This document shows positions 1-10,492 of a DNA stretch of 64,000 bases, in pieces. The notes beneath the pieces were generated by a model. The model made no database searches. It was not told the DNA's origin and saw nothing but the letters and a program-made list of their open reading frames with translations. Made by a program: the position numbers and the translations under genes. The DNA is from Chaetorhynchus papuensis (Eukaryota; Chordata; Aves; Passeriformes; Rhipiduridae), in assembly GCA_013396525.1 (NCBI GenBank), contig VWYX01000722.1, positions 372,001-436,000 of the forward strand, read 5' to 3'. Each line of letters begins with the position of its first letter. The first letter of the stretch is position 1.

Positions 1-470
1 CATTTGGCTCCTCACAGCTAAATGAGAGTGGGGGGAGAGGAAATCAGGTCAGAGTGTTTGGCAGACCTGTTCCAGGTAAGCATAATCCAGCTGATTCATT
101 ATGTGCTGCAATCATTTCTGGCAAAGCCTCTGAGGTGAAGTCGCCTCCAGCCCTATTGCAACTGAGTGCTGTGTGGGGGTGTTGATGCTGCACACCAGGG
201 TAGGGTGTCACTGCTGGATAAACTTCAGGGCTGAAGGCTGGATAAAGAACAAAAAGGGCTTCACACGAGGGTGCAGCATCAGCCTGGGGCTCCCTGCAGA
301 GCAGCCCACCCTGAGATGCTGCTCCTGCCTCCCAGCAGACGAGGAGGACACCTCTGAGAAGACCCTTCTGATGACTCACGCCACCTCTGTCTCATGAATC
401 ATTGGCATGGGGATGTCTTTGTGGCATAATCAGTGCTCTGGTTATTATACTCATTGATGATAAAACAAGT
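1..470. other. Unique non-coding DNA, nothing recognised
   Basis: No repeat family, RNA gene or convincing exon is visible. A good splice-donor-like string (CAG|GTAAGC) sits at 73-81, but I see no matching open exon with an acceptor upstream, so I do not call an exon. Short open frames on both strands overlap each other and show no family features. Confidence 0.5.
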
Positions 471-880
471 AAATCTTAATGAGTTGTGGGAAAGGAGACA
501 ATAGGGCCCTCTGCCAGGTCTCATTTACCTTGACAACACGCCTACAGCCCAGGCACAAAGATCCCTATTGTTTATCCTCAGTATTTGTGAAGGGGCCAGA
601 CAGTTCTCATTTCCCTCAATCTGATGGTGCTCTCTTTATCTCTGCCTTAGCATTTCTAAGGTCCCTATCACTCGGGTATCTTAGCATCTCAGCTTTAGTC
701 CAAGGTTAAATTTATGGTAAATAAACCACTTGGACAGCCTTTGAAGGTGAAAACTGATATATAGTTAAATAATGGTAAATTATCCCATTTACATTGTGCC
801 TCTTCTTTGGCTAAAAAGACAAGCAAAGACTTTGTTGTTGATGTTGTAAACAAATCCTCTGCATATGATTCAGGCACTAA
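471..880. other. AT-rich block, candidate conserved non-coding element
   Basis: Seen: a stretch of mixed composition with SOX-like strings close together (ACAAAG at about 558 and ATTGTTT at about 567), several TAAAT/AATAATGG-type homeodomain-like strings, and no repeat hallmark. No frame looks coding. Calling it a possible enhancer is inference from texture only; it could equally be neutral unique DNA. Confidence 0.2.
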
Positions 881-3039
881 GTACCCGTGTCTGTTACCTC
901 ACCAGCACAGCTAAGCCATTACCTGCCAGCAACTCTCGCCCAGCATGAACTGGGAGCTCTGTCCCTGCTGCACTGGGTTTATCCAGGGGCTCTTGTCAGC
1001 CTGGGTGCTGTGGCCAGCGTTGCAACTCATCACACTCCTGCCCAGAAGAGCTACAGCAGTGGGATTGTATGGAAAACAAAACAGATAGGAGAAAAATGGA
1101 CTATTCCACCTGGCAATCAGCGCTTCTGACCTCACTGTAGCTGCTGGCTCTCCTTGTAAAGCCAAAGCCCAGCTCTGAATGGGCCAGGAAAGCCTTCACT
1201 TTGCAGCTTTGTCATCTACAGCTGCTTGGGAAACTTCAATGGAAAGGATTTTTAAGCAGAGGAAAGAGATCTCTATCAAGCCACATTTTTGTACGTATTT
1301 TTTAAGGAAGTGATGGTAGAGAAAGGCTTCCCAGCTCCCAGATGGATTGGGAAGAGCAGCCCCCGAATGGCACTTGCTAGGGGTAGGGGAGAGACAAGAT
1401 CAGCACCTGGCATGTCCCTGTCCCAAGAGGCTGCCAGAATCACCAGGCTACTCCTCACACAGGCGTCTGCCTTGGGTGTTGTGCAGAGCGTGAGAGGATG
1501 GGAGCTCCAGCTCAGCGTGAATTCAGGAACATTCTCCAATTTCTGAGAAGCTTGTCAGGATGGCAAAACACTTCCCATTCAGATCTGGAGATAAGGGCAC
1601 ATTTCAAGCAAGAAACAAAAGACAGACCCTGACATTTAGATCTCTGAGTGAATTCCTTGGGACAGCAACAAGAGAAAAACATCTTTCTACTTGTGCTGTA
1701 ACTAAATCAGAGCAGCTGCTGATTTATAATGCTGAGCTGGAAGAGCATTAAAAATAGTCTTTTTTCCCCCTTGATATTGCCAGCCTCAGGGAACTGCAGC
1801 TAAATTCAGGATTGTCTACTGCTGGCCTCTTAAGGAACATTTTGTGTTCCCACATGTTCTCGCCCTGGCTGGTTTTGCTGCTGTCAGCTGGGGAGCTGCT
1901 CCGTGACTCACCGTGCGGAAAGACAAGCGACAAACCTTTCCCTGGGGACAGGGGCAGTGTCACCTCCCCGCACACCTGTGTTTGCTGGATGCACACTCCG
2001 AGCCTCCGGGCTGCGCTGCCCCCCAGCAGGGGCTCCATGCAGGTTTTTAACGTGATGTTTGTGCTTTTCTGATGCACAGAAGCAGTGGCAGGCAGGGAGG
2101 AATGGCCAAGGAAGGCCCCCGCAGGGAGACTGCAGCAAGAACCCTGCAGCAAAGGCCTCAGCAGGGCACAGGAGCTGGGCTTTGGTGGGGAAGGTTGTGT
2201 AATCAACCAGATGCTCTTCCACCACATGGGAACTCACCAGTCTGACACAGGAGGGGGGCTACAGCCCTGCAATTTCCTTCCTCTTTCCCTTAAGAAGTCC
2301 ATCCCCAGGACAGGCTGCTTAAGGTCATTTCACAAATGGGAGGACTTTCTTTTCTCCATATCTTGTGCAAAGAATCCTCCCAGTCGCGTTCTTCTCACGT
2401 ATTGAAAACAATTGTTCACTGATAGAAGGCACTCAAGAAGCAGGAGCTTGACAGGAGGGCTGAGTAAAAAGCAGCCAGGCTAAGATGGAGCCAAGCACTG
2501 CCCCAGCTCGCTCACTTCTCTGAGCTGCAGTAGCCTGGATTCTTTTTTCTCTTGCACTGAAGCAAATTAAGAAGCTCAGATGAGATTACAAAGCTTTCAT
2601 GAGTGACAGGAGAATCAGATCCACTGTGTAAGCCAGCAAAATAATTTTAGTGGTGTCTCATGGAGCACCATCAAACATCACCAGTGACCCTCCTGGAGCA
2701 TTTAGCAAAGATCCAAACACATCCAGGGATTTTCTGCTCATAGAGGACACAGTCTTGAGCAGGAACTCATATCTGAGTCACTCAGAGAGCAGTGCTGTGA
2801 GCTCCACAGGGACACAGGAGCATCCCGTGGAGTTCAAAATTCATCTCTGCTTTCCAGGGAAAAGCAACGGGGATGGAATTCAGTCCTCACTTCTGAGGGA
2901 AGCTAGGATAGGGCATGTCTTATAAAAAGGTTAGCTGCTTGTGTCCACAGACCGAGACGTCGTTCCTGAAATCGTCTCATGCCAAATAAATTTACCAGAC
3001 TACATAAAAACCCGGAGCTGAGCACTTTCCAATGTGTGC
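881..3039. other. Unique non-coding DNA
   Basis: Ordinary mixed-composition DNA. The largest open frames (about 160 codons on the minus strand at 1748-2227, and a 109-codon frame overlapping it) share the same bases in different frames and have no recognisable domain, so they look like chance frames. No repeat or RNA gene was recognised. Confidence 0.5.
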
Positions 3040-3480
3040 AGCACTGGAGGTGCTCAGTGTGTAATTGCATTTGCCATCAGGGTAATTGTGCATGCAAAAA
3101 TTGTGCAATAAGTATTTTGTACACATGCACATGCTTTTTAACTTTCTTTTTTTTTTTTCAAGAATCAGGCACTGTTTGAAAAATTAGTCAAGCAAAATAG
3201 TTAAAATTACTGAGCATTATTTTGACTTGTTTTAATTATAAAGTCACAAGTGAACCACAATACTGTGCACTTAAATGACACGAGAGAGACACACCACATC
3301 ACTGCTGGGTCATCAGGATCTGTGTGCACAGTTCTTTAATTTGCCTGCAGACAGATGGATTCCTTGGACTGAGGCTAATTTGTTACACGCTGTCTGGAAT
3401 CTAAAGCCAATTAAACACTGATCATAGTTACTACACAGTCCTTGGCAATTAACTTGTTTTTGAGGATTCGTTTAATTTTA
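3040..3480. other. AT-rich block, candidate conserved non-coding element
   Basis: Seen: clustered TAATTG, AATTGTGCA, TTAATTAT and CAATTAA strings typical of homeodomain and C/EBP-like sites, an octamer-like TTGCAT string near 3067, and a run of 12 T at 3147-3158. No transposon hallmark or coding frame is present. A regulatory role is inference only. Confidence 0.2.
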
Positions 3481-4780
3481 TAGTTGGGGAAACCAAGAAA
3501 GAAACCCTTCTGCCAGAGGAATCCCAGCTATGGCACAAAAAGGCCCAAACCACTTAGATCAGCCCTGAGGTACGAAGAGGCTCTGTACACTTAGAGAAAA
3601 TAAAGCACAGTACAGACAGATTCAGCAGATCAAATGAAGCCCAGTGATTGCTTTCTCCAAGAGAAGAATTCCCAGCTCCAATAGGAAATTGCCAGACTGA
3701 ACAGGGATATCATGACCTGGCAAACCTGGACTCTCAGCACACGTTCCATGGCCCATGGAATGAGTGTCACCACCAAGCCAGGCCAGGCACTGCCACCTGC
3801 ATGGCCCCAGACCATGGCACTGCCCAAACAACCCCCCCCAGGACACAGAATACCCCAGCACTGTGTCTGTGAGCAGGAAACACCACTGGGCACCCACCAT
3901 GCCACACAAGGGGCACTGCTGGGCACAGCCCCTGCTCGGTGGGGCAGCGTTCTGCAGCTGAGAGCAGAGAGCACCAGGGGTGTTTCAGAGACACACAGGC
4001 ACACCGAGAGATGTTCTGCTTTGAAAATCACGTGTTGTAATGTAAGGTGCTTAGAGACACTAAAACAACCAGATACCCAAAAGGGGAAATGTCAACAACC
4101 AGAAGAGGGGAAAATAAATATAAGCATCCCAGTTGGGCAATCAGTCCTGTCACTAGTGGGGTCAGGTGAATTGCAGTCTGTTTAAAATCATAACTCCAGA
4201 TATCTCTCTGAACCTCCTCAGGAGCCCAGTCACTGAAACTGCCATGCCCAAGGACTCTGAGAACTTTCCATGTACGTGTCCTATTTGCCCCAGCTGAGAT
4301 GAAGAGGCACTCAGGACGACTGTTTGCTTGCCCAATGCTGGGGAGCTTCCAGATGCTTTTAGCTCTTGGGCTGTTCTATGGTCAAGCCAATATAATTTAT
4401 TAGACTAATCATAAGTGATGCAGAAAAGATACAGCCTTATCTTAACATCTGAGGTGTACCTGTATCCAAAGGACATACTGCATTTACAGCAGATTAACAA
4501 ATCCCAGTGTGAGTGGAAACAAAACTGACACCTTCCACTTTTGCCGAGTTTGATGTCAATGCAGGTAAGGTGATGCAAAAAGCTCCTTTTGCGTTAGAGA
4601 ACTGCAGTTACCCTGTTCCAGTCACTAGCCCAGATTTGCATAAGATTTTCACTCAGCTTTATTATTTTTCCAGCGGTCAACAGAAAATGGAGCAGCATTC
4701 CCTGTTACGGAAAAGCCCCATCCACAGCCGGGCCAGCACCTGGACACGTGCAGGCAGCACATCCACACAAAGCAGCTTCC
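3481..4780. other. Unique non-coding DNA
   Basis: No repeat family, RNA gene or supported exon. An exact octamer (ATTTGCAT) lies at 4634-4641. Open frames around 3622-4185 overlap on both strands in CCA/GGG-rich sequence and lack any family features. Confidence 0.45.
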
Positions 4781-5300
4781 CGCACGCTCACATGGGCAGC
4801 ACACGGCTGCCCCGACACCCGCAGGGTCCCGCCCACGGGCACCGCTCCACCCGGGCTTGCTCGGGGCTCTGCAGTGGGCGTGCACACACCTGACTGTGCT
4901 CACAAACACACTCGTGTGCAGGGGGACCGCGGCACGGACACCTCTGTGTCCCCAGGACACCGGCACACACCTGTCTGTGCTCGCCTGTGCTCACAAACAC
5001 ACTCGTGTGCGGGGGGACTGCGGCACGGACCCCTCTGTGTCCCCAGCATACCGGCACACACCTGTCTGTGCTCGCCTGTGCTCACAAACACACTCGTGTG
5101 TGCGGGGGGACTGCGGCACGGACCCCTCTGTGTCCCCAGCATACCGGCACACAGCGGGACGTGCCGGGGCAGCACGGGCGGCCCGGGACAGCCCAAGGGG
5201 GCACCCAGGAGCTGTCCCCGCTGCGGGGACACGGCCGGGCAGTGCTCGGGTGGCTCCCGCGTGTGGCGGTCACGCTCCCAAACAGGGGCCAGGCAGTGGC
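4781..5300. other. GC-rich, CpG-containing segment around a minisatellite
   Basis: This stretch is clearly richer in GC and CpG than the DNA on either side. It contains the 91-bp tandem array annotated separately. All six frames stay open for long distances here, which is expected from GC-rich DNA with few TAA/TGA/TAG strings, so the long frames are not evidence of a gene. Confidence 0.5.
4881..5153. repeat. Minisatellite, 91-bp unit, three copies
   Basis: The landmark CACAAACACACTCGTGTG starts at 4901, 4992 and 5083, so the period is exactly 91 bp twice. Copies 2 and 3 are nearly identical; copy 3 has a 2-bp GT insertion in the GTGTGC stretch and stops early at about 5153. The piece at 4881-4900 is a worn tail of a further unit. 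Because 91 is not a multiple of three, each copy is read in a different frame, which argues against a repeated protein. The unit is GC-rich with several CpGs. Confidence 0.9.
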
Positions 5301-7204
5301 ACTCCTGGGCACTGCTCGCTGCTGTTTGCACACAGATCCTTGTATCGATCCGTTCCATCCCCCAAATAATGCAGATTGCCTTTTGCTCACGGCCAGAATG
5401 CTGGGCCTGAGTCAGTCTCTAAAACCATCTCGGCCAAGCCAGTCGTGTCTTGTTTGTTTGTTTTTGCAGTGACTGTGTGTGAGGAGCAGGGAGGGTGGAG
5501 GCGGCTCTGCATGTCCCTTCGCCTCTTGTGGGTTCTGGCACATTCCTTTCACAAACACTCTCTCTCCGGTGCAGGGGAAGGGTGCTCTGTTTGTGTAACC
5601 ACTGCTTTTTGCCGAGGCTCGACCCACCCCGGCCCATCTCTGTCCGGGGGCTCCTCTGAGCGGGTCCCCGTTTCATGGCCACCTGTGACACGGACCCTGG
5701 GTAAAGCACAGCTCGGAGTTCCTGGCGATGGCTCTCTCTGAGTCAGCACAGACTTCAGAAAGAGCTACTTTAACCTGCAATGTGACTGTTCAGCACCTCA
5801 TATTCTCCGACTTTCCCTTCCCCTCAGCTGCCCCTGAGCCTCTGAGGATGCTTTGGGAAATGGAAGCTTCCCAGGGCCAGCCTGGACTCTGCAGCTCCTC
5901 AAGACCGGCAGTTTCTGTGAAACAAACCATGCTGGGAATCTCTGTGGCTGCTGGGAGCCTATCCAAGCTGTAAGGAGCAAGAAGCAAGAGTGAGGAAGGA
6001 TGTGTGAGTTATTTTAACACAACCATTTGTATTTTCACACTGTACAGCTATCCCTACAGAAACACCCCTGTCCAAACCCATAAATATCACTGAATTACAG
6101 CAGGTGCTTTACAAAGACCAGGCCTAAATTAATTTGCCACAAGAAGTTACATTGATAAAGGCATCTTAAAGGAGTGAAAAAAGAGTTATCTTACTTCAGC
6201 TGTAAAGTGATACAAACAATCCCTTTTTTAATCCCTTTCCTCCCTCTTCATGTCTTCTAGGTGTTTCTTCAGCTAAAGCTAAAGCTGTGGGCAGAAACAA
6301 CAGTGAGGTGCCATCCCACTGTGTCACCCAGAGCAGAGGATGATCTTACAGGTCCTTGTTACAGACCTACCTATGCTATAAAAAGCATATTATCAGCCTT
6401 GTTGCACACACCATCAGAGCACAGCATTTGCTAGTGTTCAGTAATTCAGCATGAATGTTTCATAATACTGAGTGGGAAGAAAAAACCATGAAATAGTTCT
6501 AGGGATTTTTCTAGTACCACATTGCTAGGAAGATCTGTTTCCCATAGCCAAATTAGAGACACAAACCAACCACTGCCTTAACCACTTGAAGGGAAGTGAG
6601 CCCAGGGCCAGCCAGGCCAAGGAGGTGACACCAGTAACACAGGTTGAACACTGTCTGTCAAGCACAGCAATGGACAACGAGACAATTTTTGCAGATTTCA
6701 GCGATTGCAAAACCCAAGTCAGAGCTCTCCTTCTAAAACAGACCTTAATGGCATATTTTATTGAAAAAACTAAGTAATTAGAAATAGAATACTAAGAAGT
6801 GCCTTAACCAGAAAAAAAGAAAAAACCTCAGTCTTTCCAGGGAGAGGAGGACAGGTGGGTTAAGGTCCTTCAGAGTGTGATTGCTGCTTTGGTGATAACA
6901 AGTTTTCCTACTGAACTCTGCTAAACTCCTAGACTAGCTAAGCAAATTTTTCCAATTATTACTTTTTCTAGGTCTTTACACACTGAAGACATATAGTCAC
7001 TTCCTGTATTCACACCTTCATTGTAGCAGGATTGTGTACATTTGGCCTTAGACTCTTCTGTTACCCTACCAAGAAAAGCATCCCAGAACTGGGAATTAGT
7101 TAATTCCATGATCTATGGAAGTGCTAAGAAACTGTTTGACTCTGAATTCTCATTCTCAGCCTTCCCACTTTGGTTGCTCCTCGCTCTCTGGTAAATGGAT
7201 GTTG
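5301..7204. other. Unique non-coding DNA
   Basis: No repeat family or exon was recognised. A MAF/AP-1-like string (CTGAGTCAGCA) lies at 5738-5748; the same 14-base context recurs at 33848-33861. From about 6000 onwards the sequence becomes AT-richer with no other structure that I can name. Confidence 0.45.
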
Positions 7205-7217
7205 ACACACACACACT
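7205..7217. repeat. Short (AC)n microsatellite
   Basis: A run of about six AC units is visible. It is short and therefore probably only weakly variable. Confidence 0.75.
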
Positions 7218-7902
7218 TTCATTAATCCGTTTAATTCTCCAGCCTCGCACAGATTCCAGCTCAGCATACCTGAATAGTCCTTCAATAATATGCTTAGTGC
7301 AATAACACCAACAGATTAACACCAATAATTGGATTGCAGAGGTTTTAGGCAACCCTGGGGTCAGTGGGAAAGGATAACAAGGTTGCTGTGCCACCTGCTC
7401 CAACTGGTCAGATGTGCCTTGGCCCGTGTTTTGCCATTCCAACTGCACCCTTTCTGCAGGGCAGGAGAGGGACATGATCTGCTGCCCGAGTTTTAGCTTT
7501 GGCCTGGGCTGTGTCTCACATAAGGTCCTTATTTCAGTCACTGTAGCTGACATTCAGCCTCTGTGACACAACCTCAGCTGAAAAGAAGCACCAGAGACAG
7601 TCTATTTTCTAATATGTAGATAATAAAGAAGTTCTAGAGCACCTTCCAGTGCCAAGAACAGACTACTGTAATTGCAGACACCAACAATCAGTCACCTGTA
7701 GCAAATGCAAACCTATACATCATTTTATGCATGTATTTTTTGTAAGAGCTTTAAGCTAAGTCTGATATCCCCACACAGCTGCAACAGCTGGACACTTCTG
7801 GAATGACTTTTGCACTCAGAAAAAGTCTCTGTTACTGTAAGTGAAACCACTTTCTCCCTGCAAAGTACTGGTACATGGTCTAACCCCAAATGCTGTTTCT
7901 AC
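7218..7902. other. Unique non-coding DNA
   Basis: A 146-codon open frame on the minus strand spans 7113-7553, but its translation has no domain, signal peptide or low-complexity pattern that I recognise, and there is no clear splice context. No repeat hallmark was seen before the CR1 fragment that follows. Confidence 0.45.
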
Positions 7903-8010
7903 CATAGAATCACTGAACTATTTAAGTTGGAAAAGCCCTTTAAGATCATCAAGGCCAGCTGTTGACCCTGCACTGCCAAGCCCACCACAGCCCATGTCCC
8001 TCGTGTCTTT
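7903..8010 (-). mobile_element. CR1 LINE fragment, 3' end only
   Basis: The plus strand begins CATAGAATCACTGAA and continues through a 'GTTGGAAAAG...AAGATCATCAAG' body to a 'CACTGCCAAGCCCACCAC' string. These are hallmarks of the reverse complement of a bird CR1 3' end, whose true 3' terminus carries ATTCTATG-type repeats. The element therefore lies on the minus strand with its 3' end at the left. Only about 110 bp remain, as expected from the strong 5' truncation of CR1 copies. No coding capacity is left. Confidence 0.85.
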
Positions 8011-9940
8011 CTGTGCTCATGAGACTCCTGTCACACCTGTGGCACAGTGACAAACACTCCAGTGAGCACAAATAGAGGAGCTGTGACCACAAGAAAAAGG
8101 CTGATTTGCACAGTGAGATATTTTGATTACTAAGCAGCTTTAGAAATCTGCTTCAACTTTGGATTCTTTGAGTCCCAACTGGTTATTTGCACTGCTGTCC
8201 CCTGTCTGCATTCTCTGACCTTCTGACACACAGTTGCTGCAGCCTGTTGCATGTGTCCCCAAGCAGAAAGCAGATTGGACAGAGATTAGATAACATCGTG
8301 GGCTATGGGGTGGGTACTTCTTTTTTTTTCTTACCAGTTTCCTGTTGATAGAATCACACTGATAAGGAGTTTAGTTGGTAGTTGAAGTATGAAACTGCAA
8401 AAAGCTGCCTTTTAAAAGACATGTTCCAGCTGGGATGTAGATGCTGCCAAAGGACAGTTTGGTGTGTGTGTGCAGCTGTGCTCTGGTGCTCGGGCCCATC
8501 AACGTGAATATTACCCAGGAGCAAGGAGGAGTTAAGGGATCAGTGTGGGTGCACAGCTCAGGGTTAAGTGTTTTCAAACCTGTTTACAAACATGGTTAGA
8601 GAAGCGCTGCAGAAACAGAGGAAGCTGTTTGAGCTGTTTCTTCACATCTTTCCACTGTGTTTCTGAAAGTTATTGCTCCACAGTGCTTGAAGGGAAGATG
8701 AGTTAGCACAACAGCGTGTGTTCACCTGATCTGCTTTGGTACAAAGTCACCCAGGTTGCCTCCAACCACCACAAACTTAAAGTGAGCCTTTGCCCAAAGC
8801 TGATGCGCAGCAACGCCACAAAGCCCTGCCAGCTGCGTTCCAGATGTGTGAGCTCTGGCAGTGACGTGGGAGCAGGCAGCCTGTGGGCAGCGGGGTTTCA
8901 CATTTCCCCAGTGTGCCCTGCTGGCATCACGCACAGACCCAAGGCTGGAGCGCTACCGTGAGACCCCAGCGACAGCTGGGCTGGAATAAACCTCGGAACA
9001 AAGCAGCTGACACCCACCCTTCAGCTGGGAGGCTTTTTGTTTTAAGTATCTGCACCTACTGGGTTGGAGAGCTCCTGAGTGCACAGCTCTCAAGGTCCAT
9101 CTTCCCCTCGCTCTCCCTGCCCAGGCCGTTGGTGGTTCGGTGCCATCGCGGCGCGTTTCGGTTTAACCAGGGAGGTTGTGGTTTCACCCCCTGTGGCTGG
9201 GGCAGCCCCCACCCTCCACACTCCCCGTGCTGCTGGCACAGCTGGTTGTGCAGCTGCACACTCGACCAGAACAGCTGAAAAATTCCTTTCAGCTGACAGT
9301 TCAGTTTACTCCATAACCATGGAAAAAGGTGTGCTGATCCAAAAAGGAGCAGGGCATAAACTGGGACAACTGGCTGCAGGGAGAGAAGAGTCACTGCAAA
9401 AACTGTCCCGAATCCACTGCCTGAGAAGCTGAGGTTGTCCTGGGAGATCCTGATAGGAAAGCTCAGCACAGAAAGGGTCAGTCTACACATGCAGCTCCCT
9501 CTAAGGCAGAAGGGAGTCAGATATGAATTGGAGCTGTGCAAGCAGCAGTACAATGTAAAGCAGATTTTCTTTGATTAGCCGTGGCCTGTAATCTCTCCTG
9601 TGCCCCCCTGCAGCGAATTCCAGAGTTCAATAGCCCCCACTGGACTTTCCTGTTAAGACTCAAATCATTACAACTATTTGTTTAGTAAAGGCTAAAGCAC
9701 TCAGGTCCCAGTGCCCAAGAGCTCTGCGAGGTTAAATGTTGTGAACCTTTTGAACACCAGCCATGTTCCACAGGGTCCCCATGATTCTCCAGTGGAGCTG
9801 TACGGACATTTTATCTCCAGGCTTCACCCTCCAGCTCCTGGCAGCAGCTCAGGAAACTGATTGGACAAACGAGCTCCCGTGGTCCCAAGCGGGAGGGAGA
9901 ATGGCACAGCCTCTGCCAGGGCTCCCACAGATCTCTGCAG
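8011..9940. other. Unique non-coding DNA with a small CpG-containing patch
   Basis: A T-rich run (about 8320-8331) precedes a TTACCAG string near 8338. A short CpG-containing patch lies around 9120-9170. A 165-codon minus-strand frame (9056-9553) has no recognisable domain. The only defined structure is the small inverted repeat at 9272-9295. Confidence 0.45.
9272..9295. repeat. Short perfect inverted repeat
   Basis: Nine-base arms CAGCTGAAA and TTTCAGCTG flank a 6-base spacer. A second local palindrome, GTGCAGCTGCAC, sits just upstream at 9248-9259. Both contain CAGCTG E-boxes. Arms this short can occur by chance. Confidence 0.6.
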
Positions 9941-10492
9941 TGGCCTTGGCTGGGAAAGGGTTAATTTCCTTCCCAGTAGCTGGTGTGGGGCTGTGCTTTG
10001 GAATTGTGCTGGAAACAGTGCTGATAACACGGGGATGTTTTCCTTACTGCTGAGCAGCCCTTGCACAGAGCCAAGGCCTTTTCTGCTCCTCACTCACCCC
10101 ACCAGCCAAGGGGCTGGGGGTGCACAGGGACCTGGGGGGACACAGCTGACCCCAGCTGACCCCAGGGATACCCCAGACCACATGGCACTGCACCCAGGAC
10201 ATGGAGCCTGGGGAAGGGGGAAGGGAGGGGACATTCAGAGTGATGGTTTTGTCTTCCCAGTCCCTGCTCCGTGCCCTGGAGCCCGGCTGTCCTGGCCATG
10301 CCTGAGCACCTGCCCGCCCGTGGATGTGGGCAACGAATTCCTGGTTTTGCTTCACTTTCTCATGCAGCTTTTGCTTCACCTGCTAAACTGCCTTTAGCTC
10401 AACCCACACATTTTCTCACTTTTACCCTTCCGACTTCTTCCCCCACCCCACCAACAGGGAGTGAGCGAGTGGCTGCGTGGGGCTGAGCCACC
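9941..10492 (+). mobile_element. Solo LTR of an avian endogenous retrovirus
   Basis: From 'TGGCCTTGGCTGGGAA' at 9941 the sequence follows, from end to end, an LTR family that I know from bird (notably songbird) genomes. The shared landmarks are GGGTTAATTTCCTTCC, GCTGGTGTGGGGCTGTG, GATAACACGGGGATGTTTT, CAGCTGACCCC, ACATTCAGAGTGATGG and, near the 3' end, CTCAACCCACACATTTTC and AGTGAGCGAG. The order sets the plus orientation. Where I expect a TATA element (about 10200) and a polyadenylation signal (about 10385), both are eroded. No gag, pol or env remnant flanks it, so it is a solo LTR from LTR-LTR recombination or truncation. I see no clear target-site duplication, and the 3' edge is uncertain by about 20 bp. 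It is probably ERVL-like, but the class is from memory and unsure. Confidence 0.85.

Noticed and set aside
73..81. Strong splice-donor-like CAG|GTAAGC
   Set aside because: A single motif without an open exon or acceptor is not enough to call an exon.
1748..2227. 159-codon minus-strand frame
   Set aside because: No domain, no splice context, and a 109-codon frame overlaps it on the same strand in another register.
4748..5472. Open frames of 150-220 codons over the 91-bp minisatellite
   Set aside because: The period is not a multiple of three and all frames are open, so the frames reflect composition rather than a gene.
5735..5748. MAF/AP-1-like 14-mer shared with 33848-33861
   Set aside because: Two isolated matches to a short motif 28 kb apart are compatible with chance and imply no common element.
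7113..7553. 146-codon minus-strand frame
   Set aside because: The translation is unrecognised, with no conserved-looking motif or transcript structure. It may be chance; I left it inside the surrounding non-coding entry.
9056..9553. 165-codon minus-strand frame
   Set aside because: No recognisable domain; plus-strand frames overlap the same DNA.
9861..10397. 178-codon frame lying over the LTR
   Set aside because: It crosses from flanking DNA into the LTR and does not correspond to any retroviral gene, since LTRs of this kind are non-coding.
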